Shown here in pieces: positions 24,198 through 28,744 of a stretch of DNA of 28,744 bases. The DNA is from an uncultured Lentisphaeria bacterium (GTDB lineage Bacteria; Verrucomicrobiota; Lentisphaeria; Victivallales; UBA1829): the NCBI GenBank assembly GCA_905197955.1, contig CAJKAR010000048.1, positions 1 to 28,744 of the forward strand. Direction: 5' to 3'. How positions within the stretch are numbered: position 1 is the first letter of the stretch; every line of letters begins with the position of its first letter. The position numbers and the translations under genes are program-made. A model generated the notes under the pieces. It saw only the letters and a program-made list of their open reading frames with translations, was not told the origin of the DNA and ran no database searches.

Positions 24198-25757
24198 TTA
24201 CACGTTATTCGTTTTTTTATGAAACGTCAGCGTTTTCAGGATGGATTCAAACTTCATACGCTGCTTTTGAAATGTCGAAAGCTTGGCCGTCATCGCGATC
24301 GCAATGCATTGATCTTTCATTGCAAAGATGTAGTTTTGAGTCCGGACTCGCTTCGGATTGTGCGAGAGATCAAGAAAAATGCATGAAATACCTTTAAAAT
24401 CAATACGTTTCAGTGCGTAGATCTCGGTCTGAAATCCAAGTTCCCCCTGGTATTGTTGAAGAATTTCAAATCGCAGTTCCTCATCCGACAACTCAAGCAG
24501 CTGATCTCCGGGATAGTGAAGCCCCTGAACCGTAATATTATCAACAAACGACATGGTGTAATCCATGCAGATAAAGTCTATTCCTTTCTTCAGCTCATTG
24601 GCGAGAAAGGCCAACTGTCTGCTTTCAACGGAATCCGCACTCCCTTTCAGATTCTTTGTTCCCTTCAGTCTTTGCTGCAGCAGATCCTGATTCAGAACCA
24701 CCCATTGAAATGGAATCCGCATAGACAGATTCAATCTCTCATTGAAATACTCTTTGCTTTTCTGCTGAGTGATGTCGAACGTCGGCTCCGGCCAGAAATA
24801 CCAGAGGCATCCACCGCCTGCCGGAATCAGAAGGAGCAAAATCAACCAATGTTTCCGGAACAGATGCGCAGCAAGAGAAAGCATTCTGTGGAGATCAGTC
24901 CCTGCGCATTTCAATCGGAAAAGAAGTCGATCCTTCCATGTCTCTCCGAAAAGGAGTTTGCGTTTGATATCTTCCAGTTCGCAGGCGATGGCCTCGAGGG
25001 ATGCAAGACGACTGACGGGAAATCTGTCGCAGAGACGGAAAGAGAGACGAATGAAAAATTTCAGGACTGGCGTAACAGGAAGATTTTCAGGAATAGCCGG
25101 CCATTGATGAGAGTCCTGTCCCGTCACCACGCAGTAGATGACTTTCCCGAAGGCATATAAATCGTTGCCCGGATTCAGGTTTCCTGTATTTTCATTGGAA
25201 TTGCCGCGTTCTTCCGGCGGGAGATAATCCAGCGTTCCTGCTGCGTGGGTCATGCTTTCGCTCAGTGCCGCCAGAAGGCCGATATCACCTATTTTCGGTT
25301 TGCCTTTGACAAACAGAATATTTTCCGGTTTGATGTCCCTGTGAACCAGACCTGCCTGATGAATCGTTCTGATTCCGTCAAACAGCTCAGAAAGAATCGG
25401 AAAGATCTCCTTTTCCGACAGAGGCCCTTTGCTTAATCTCGACGCAAGCGTATCCGGAACATAAGAGAACGGATCGGAAGAATCCGCGGCATCCATCGTA
25501 TAGAAAAAGCAATCTTTATCCTCTCCGACAAAGTGGATTTTCAGAAGCCCTTCCGCCTCCCCGGTAATTCTGCGGTAGTTGACCACTCCCCGCAATTCCC
25601 GTTCCCAGTACGATCCAAGTTTCTGCTTCGAAATAATCTTGACCGCAAGTTCCCGGCCGGAAAGATCCCTGCAGTAAAAAACATCTCCAAACGTTCCACT
25701 GCCGCAATAGGAAAGCAATTCCAGGCTATGAAACATTGTACCGATTTTCGGAAGCAT
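24198..25757 (-). CDS. Membrane-anchored Ser/Thr protein kinase (Hanks type)
   Basis: The 519-residue protein has a cytoplasmic kinase domain, one membrane helix (about 304-321, WLILLLLIPAGGGCLWYFW) and an extracytoplasmic domain of about 195 residues without PASTA repeats. Kinase elements are the Gly loop GSGTFGDVF (19-27), AVKI with K40, HRDIKPEN (139-146) and the metal-binding D158. The usual DFG is DIG here (158-160), a conservative change. PEE (181-183) and D199 follow at normal positions. AAGGA precedes the ATG. It is the first gene of an operon with an ECF sigma factor and a zinc-finger protein, so it probably senses an envelope signal and controls that sigma factor. Confidence 0.9.
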   Translation of the reverse strand: MLPKIGTMFHSLELLSYCGSGTFGDVFYCRDLSGRELAVKIISKQKLGSYWERELRGVVNYRRITGEAEGLLKIHFVGEDKDCFFYTMDAADSSDPFSYVPDTLASRLSKGPLSEKEIFPILSELFDGIRTIHQAGLVHRDIKPENILFVKGKPKIGDIGLLAALSESMTHAAGTLDYLPPEERGNSNENTGNLNPGNDLYAFGKVIYCVVTGQDSHQWPAIPENLPVTPVLKFFIRLSFRLCDRFPVSRLASLEAIACELEDIKRKLLFGETWKDRLLFRLKCAGTDLHRMLSLAAHLFRKHWLILLLLIPAGGGCLWYFWPEPTFDITQQKSKEYFNERLNLSMRIPFQWVVLNQDLLQQRLKGTKNLKGSADSVESRQLAFLANELKKGIDFICMDYTMSFVDNITVQGLHYPGDQLLELSDEELRFEILQQYQGELGFQTEIYALKRIDFKGISCIFLDLSHNPKRVRTQNYIFAMKDQCIAIAMTAKLSTFQKQRMKFESILKTLTFHKKTNNV

Positions 25758-25974
25758 ATTTTCCTTTCTTTCCGCAGAAGAATCCTATTTCCATCCCATC
25801 TGCTGCGCAGGGATTTCAATGCAAAATAAATATAGCATTTCCGGCTTTCAATTTCAACCGGCGGCAGTCATCCGGGAACCTGGCGGATTGAATGAAATCA
25901 TGTTGGAAAGATAGTTCATGGAATCTGCAAGATTTTTCCTGAAAACAGAATTCCGGATACGTATCAAGCCTTAT

Positions 25975-26207
25975 TCATTGCTGCTGAGTTTGGAGGAAGT
26001 GACGCCGCAAGGCTTCTTCCAGAGACATTCCCAGGGAAGACATTTTTCCATTCTCATAGCCGAGGAATTCCTGAGCCGGCAGGAAACCGCTCTCAGCGGA
26101 ACGTTTGAGCAGTTCCGCCGCTTTTGCAAAATCCTGTTTAACCGCGTTTCCATGGAAATACAGAAAAAAGAAAAAAACAGCTGCAGCAGATCTGAATTTT
26201 TTTTCAT
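25975..26207 (-). pseudogene. Small exported Sel1-repeat protein, frameshifted at a poly-A run
   Basis: After the ATG at 26207 there are eight A (T8 at 26197-26204). With eight the frame (MKKNSDLLQLFF...) does not contain the Sel1 repeat, but with nine it reads MKKKFRSAAAVFFFFLYF, a signal peptide, and then HGNAVKQDFAKAAELLKR, SAESGFLPAQEFLGYENGK and a tail ending FLQTQQQ. The middle part is a convincing Sel1 repeat (VKQDFAKAAELLKRSAESGFLPAQEFLG). The intact product would be about 77 residues. Sel1 repeats bind proteins. A strict reading makes this a pseudogene; slippage at the A run or an assembly error would make it a normal or phase-variable gene. The 25758-25974 gap holds nothing else. 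Confidence 0.5.
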
Positions 26208-26867
26208 AGGGATAAAAATCCTTTTTTTATAAAACGTGGAGATATGTTTTCTCTCACATGGCGCTCTTGAAAACTATTTTTAAATGGAACTCCTGTACAA
26301 GATTTCTTCAGAGGAATAGTCCTTACTAGTTTTCATAATTTCTATAAGACATGACATTTTCTTTTTCGTTTATCAGTTGGTTCCATCATCTTTACTCTCT
26401 CCTTTATATTGTCTGCTAGAATTGGAAGAAGGTGATAAGTCCGCTCCCTCTGAACTCTTTTCTATTGATTCTTAATACATTCAGCGAAACCATTAACGTA
26501 TCTACCTAAAATTATTTTGCATGCGATTAATAGCGCAGACATGCGACTATTGCTTTCATAAGCTTCTCCTTTCCTATCATTTGTAGTCTGGCAAATCAAA
26601 TTCGTAAGGACTTGATTATATTCTTACTCCTGATAAAAAGAGAGTTCTTACATTTTTCAGAGAAAAATTCAAGAAATTCCGACAGATACTTCTTTAATAC
26701 TCTTCCGATGAAGGGCAGCTGGTGAAAGCTTTTCTTTTTTATCTGGAATGCAGAAAAATGAAAAAAAATTCATTTTCTTTGAAAAAATCAGACAGAATCA
26801 ACAAGTTCTCAGGAGTAAGATGAATACAGATATTAAAAAATGATAAAACAAAGGAGTTCAACCCCGC
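26208..26867. other. AT-rich stretch with broken coding-like frames on the minus strand
   Basis: No intact gene is visible. On the minus strand one frame (26623 down to 26345) is open for 53 codons (VLTNLICQTTNDRKGEAYE, SRMSALLIACKIILGRYVNG), meets TAG at 26462-26464, then continues 39 codons in the same frame (RTYHLLPILADNIKERVKMM). Farther upstream other frames read QLPFIGRVLKKYLSEFLEFF and DKKEKLSPAALHRKSIKEVS. The composition is protein-like and suggests a gene decayed by stops and frameshifts, but I recognise no family. Confidence 0.3.
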
Positions 26868-26869
26868 TT

Positions 26870-26891
26870 GTGACGGCAGATGCTCTGTCAC
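26870..26891 (+). other. Small hairpin, first of a pair
   Basis: gtgac (26870-26874) pairs with gtcac (26887-26891), with a 12-base loop. It lies 20 bp before a stronger hairpin, and both precede the secreted-protein gene. Confidence 0.3.
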
Positions 26892-26910
26892 GAATGGCAC
26901 CCAATCGTAC

Positions 26911-26937
26911 ACGGGATGTTCCTCTGGGACATCCCGT
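26911..26937 (+). terminator. Nine-base-pair hairpin, terminator-like, before the secreted-protein gene
   Basis: acgggatgt (26911-26919) pairs perfectly with acatcccgt (26929-26937) across a 9-base loop, followed by TTC. It may end a transcript entering from the left or, with the small hairpin before it, be the end of an unannotated small RNA or leader. Confidence 0.45.
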
Positions 26938-26989
26938 TTCAAGAAGAATAGAAACCTTGCGATGACAAACTCAAAAACAGGAGGAGAGA

Positions 26990-27634
26990 ATGTTTTATCT
27001 TATCGCAGTAGTAATCACGGTATTCAGCTGTCTATTTCCCGCATTCAGTCAGGAAGACCAAGTCGTTCAGGAAAACAGGGAAAATAAATCTATCGAAAGT
27101 CTGATTTCAGAATTCGAAACGCACCTTCATTTTTACTATCTTTTATCTCTTGGAAGTCTTCATGAAACATATGTAATAAGCAAGATTTCCGTCAGAAAAG
27201 ATATCTATATCCATCGGGCAATTTTCCTGGCAAAAGAAATAGGTTCCAGAGAATTCGAATATAGAAAAGAACTTCCGGCGACTTACAACTTTTTCAGGAA
27301 TTTCGGCTCCTTTCATTCGATCTGCAGAAAACTGATTTTCAATAATACAGAATTTGATGCGGAACATAAAGCATACTGCTCCGGCAGAAGTGCGAGCAAT
27401 CAAAGAGGTTATAGTAATTATGGATCAAATAATAATTACGATACTGGGTGTACCATGGCAGAATCCCCCCGGAATTATTCTCTTGTCAATTCATCAAGAA
27501 GAAAATCAGAAAAACGCTTTGAAAAATACCTTGAAAACATACAGACAATGTATGCTTACAAAAGACGAGTCGAAGAAGATCTGCGCATGCTGAGAGATGC
27601 CGTGGAAAAGAAAAGAATTCAATCGGCGCCCTGA
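26990..27634 (+). CDS. Secreted protein of unknown function
   Basis: The 214-residue product follows a strong ribosome-binding site (AGGAGGAGAG) and has a signal peptide (MFYLIAVVITVFSCLFPAFS). The mature part is mostly helical (SIESLISEFETHLHFYYLLSL, FLAKEIGSREFEYRKEL), with a Ser/Asn/Tyr-rich low-complexity insert (about 132-152) and a charged coiled-coil-like end (KRFEKYLENIQTMYAYKRRVEEDLRMLRD). I recognise no family. In the same frame, coding-like sequence continues for 46 codons beyond the TGA (LETREKIQNKIEGVAAEIL...), so the original protein may have been longer and the TGA recent. Confidence 0.6.
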   Translation: MFYLIAVVITVFSCLFPAFSQEDQVVQENRENKSIESLISEFETHLHFYYLLSLGSLHETYVISKISVRKDIYIHRAIFLAKEIGSREFEYRKELPATYNFFRNFGSFHSICRKLIFNNTEFDAEHKAYCSGRSASNQRGYSNYGSNNNYDTGCTMAESPRNYSLVNSSRRKSEKRFEKYLENIQTMYAYKRRVEEDLRMLRDAVEKKRIQSAP

Positions 27635-27918
27635 TTGGAAACAAGGGAAAAGATACAAAATAAAATCGAAGGAGTCGCAGCGGAGATACTCCCTTACCAC
27701 AAATTTCTGCTGCATCCTCCGATCCTTGTGACTAATGGAAAGTTTCTTTCCAGAAAAATGCTCAGGCATTCCTGATTGAAAAAATATTTATTAGCGTCTT
27801 TCTTTTCTAAATGTCTCATTTTAGCAAATGGGAAAAACATGGCTACGCGCTATCTCGTGACAGTATTCTGAAAAAGGAATATGCCTCCAAATTTTCATGG
27901 GACCCGATAGATATATAA
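27635..27918 (+). pseudogene. Coding-like remnants after the secreted-protein gene
   Basis: The frame of the preceding gene stays open from 27635 to TGA 27773-27775 (KIQNKIEGVAAEILPYHKFL). A separate frame, 27811-27918, then gives a 35-residue peptide starting MSHFSKWEKHGYALSRDS and ending SWDPIDI. Neither has a ribosome-binding site. Together they look like the broken 3' part of the secreted-protein gene or of a neighbour. Confidence 0.3.
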
Positions 27919-28026
27919 AATCTCTTATTCTCAACGGGAAATAAGATAAAGCAAAATATATCCATGTCATAAGGTAGTTAAACGCAAAACAATGAAACTC
28001 TAAAAGATTTTTGAAGGTGTTGTTTT

Positions 28027-28520
28027 ATGTTCGGTCAACAGGAATTCAAAGGGACGCTCTTTTCTGAGGATGGGCAAATCCAGTAAAGATTATTGATTTT
28101 CAGAAATAGTCGATGGTTTTTTTTTCCAAGTCTCTGGGAAAAGGATTTATACAATCGATAATAGAAAATACCTCTCATTGGAATTATCCAAAGATTGCTT
28201 TTTTTGCTGGAAGAGAATATTCCGGCCCAAAGCAGAATTGATGAGATTCTATACATATCAAGATTCATCACCCTATTTGAAAGAGGAAAAGGTAACTATT
28301 CAGAACGAAAATAAAACATTTTACAGAATTTTGGGGGATCATCCGTTACAGATTTAATGAATCCCGGAAATTGCTTTGCAAATATAAACGCGAAGTCGAA
28401 TATTACTCATTGCTTCTGCAGAATAGCAGTATAGTCATTAAAGACCGAGCGATTTTATGGCTATATTCTAAATACACTACTTTTCTTCAACAATTCTGTT
28501 CAGAACTGTTAAAGGAGTAA
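28027..28520 (+). pseudogene. Decayed gene in three reading frames
   Basis: Three consecutive coding-like pieces are read in different frames. The first, from ATG 28027, reads MFGQQEFKGTLFSEDGQIQ and stops. The second, 28097-28357, is open for 86 codons: VDGFFFQVSGKRIYTIDN, KYLSLELSKDCFFCWKRIF, then YQDSSPYLKEEKVTIQNE. The third continues after a frameshift at a TTTTGGGGG run (28329-28337) with NESRKLLCKYKREVEYYSLL and ILWLYSKYTTFLQQFCSELL, stopping at 28520. The whole would be about 160 residues. I recognise no family. The 27919-28026 gap shows nothing. Confidence 0.4.
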
Positions 28521-28546
28521 TAAATTAAAAAAAAAACGAATTTTAT

Positions 28547-28574
28547 TTGAATAATTTGAAAAACAGATTATATT
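28547..28574 (+). promoter_or_regulatory. Probable promoter of the tRNA-Val gene
   Basis: TTGAAT (28547-28552) and TATATT (28569-28574) are separated by 16 bp, and the tRNA starts 16 bp after the -10 box. Confidence 0.45.
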
Positions 28575-28589
28575 TTAAGAATTTCAGAT

Positions 28590-28666
28590 GGGCGCTTAGT
28601 TCAGCTGGCTAGAACGCTACCTTCACACGGTAGAGGTCGAGAGTTCGAGTCTCCCAGCGCCCACCA
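28590..28666 (+). tRNA. tRNA-Val (anticodon CAC)
   Basis: The cloverleaf folds well. The acceptor stem is GGGCGCT with AGCGCCC (28590-28596 with 28656-28662), the D stem GTTC/GAAC, and the anticodon stem CTACC/GGTAG around the loop TTCACAC (28622-28628). This gives anticodon CAC, reading GUG valine codons. The variable loop has 5 bases and the T loop TTCGAGT is normal, with one A-C mismatch in the T stem. CCA is encoded at 28664-28666. Confidence 0.95.
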
Positions 28667-28682
28667 TTTTCAAAATTCTCCG

Positions 28683-28708
28683 CCGACCAGTCTTCTGGTC
28701 GGTTTTTT
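28683..28708 (+). terminator. Rho-independent terminator of the tRNA-Val gene
   Basis: ccgaccag (28683-28690) pairs with ctggtcgg (28695-28702) around a TCTT loop, followed by six T. Confidence 0.9.
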
Positions 28709-28744
28709 CGTTTTGGGGGTAAATTTGAGCTCAACTCGCGTTTT

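Noticed and set aside
26739..26942. A 67-codon minus-strand frame starting MKRDVPEEHPVYDW
   Set aside because: Its start lies in the terminator-like hairpin, there is no ribosome-binding site, and only its second half has plausible composition.
1..28744. CRISPR array, replication origin or prophage genes
   Set aside because: No regularly spaced repeats, no DnaA-box cluster and no phage structural or integrase gene were seen; the mobile DNA is limited to one IS5-type element and an IS3 remnant.

Overview
The window looks like a chromosomal stretch from a PVC-group bacterium, most likely Lentisphaerota (Victivallales-like). This is inferred from gene content: a prepilin-like protein with a C-terminal H...DG signature placed in a hydrolase operon, a DUF4838 glycosidase-like protein, GH27 and mutarotase-like glycan genes, LVIVD propellers, GntR-type regulators with a sugar-binding effector domain, and an ECF sigma factor next to a Ser/Thr kinase. 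No rRNA or universal marker is present, so the assignment is an inference.

Layout. At 0-2.4 kb an intact IS5-type element (137-1754) ends inside a lipid A acyltransferase-like gene, and the missing 3' part is not found on the other side. At 2.5-7.6 kb a GntR/LacI-type regulator (+) converges on, and overlaps by 41 bp, a tight minus-strand operon: pseudopilin, DUF4838 protein, and a protein joining a zinc phospholipase C/P1 nuclease-like domain to an NPCBM-like carbohydrate-binding domain. At 7.8-13.1 kb a co-directional series encodes mostly exported proteins: a TRL-like lipoprotein, a parallel beta-helix protein, a 58-residue lipoprotein, a DUF805 membrane protein, a secreted repeat protein, a secreted ankyrin-repeat protein and an unknown 203-residue protein. 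At 13.1-13.9 kb is a gene-poor block rich in inverted repeats, including a 38-bp near-perfect palindrome.

At 13.9-16.8 kb is a decayed glycan-utilisation locus: an N-terminal hydrolase fragment, a shortened mutarotase-like gene, a frameshifted IS3 remnant, and a frameshifted solute-binding-like gene starting at the IS3 edge. At 16.9-19.2 kb an intact GH27 alpha-galactosidase-like gene diverges from an AraC regulator. At 19.2-23.1 kb are a possible small HTH protein, a secreted LVIVD beta-propeller and an MFS transporter. At 23.3-25.8 kb a minus-strand signalling operon encodes a membrane Ser/Thr kinase, an ECF sigma factor and a small zinc-finger anti-sigma-like protein.

From 25.9 kb to the end the DNA is visibly AT-rich and sparse. 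It holds a frameshifted Sel1-repeat mini-gene, one intact secreted protein, several coding-like remnants broken by stops and frameshifts, and a tRNA-Val(CAC) followed by a strong terminator.

Taken together, the window shows sugar-responsive regulators beside secreted or cytoplasmic glycan hydrolases, a run of envelope proteins of unknown role, and an envelope-to-transcription signalling operon, with gene decay around mobile elements. Three broken genes can each be restored by changing one base in a homopolymer run, so some decay could be recent slippage or an assembly error.
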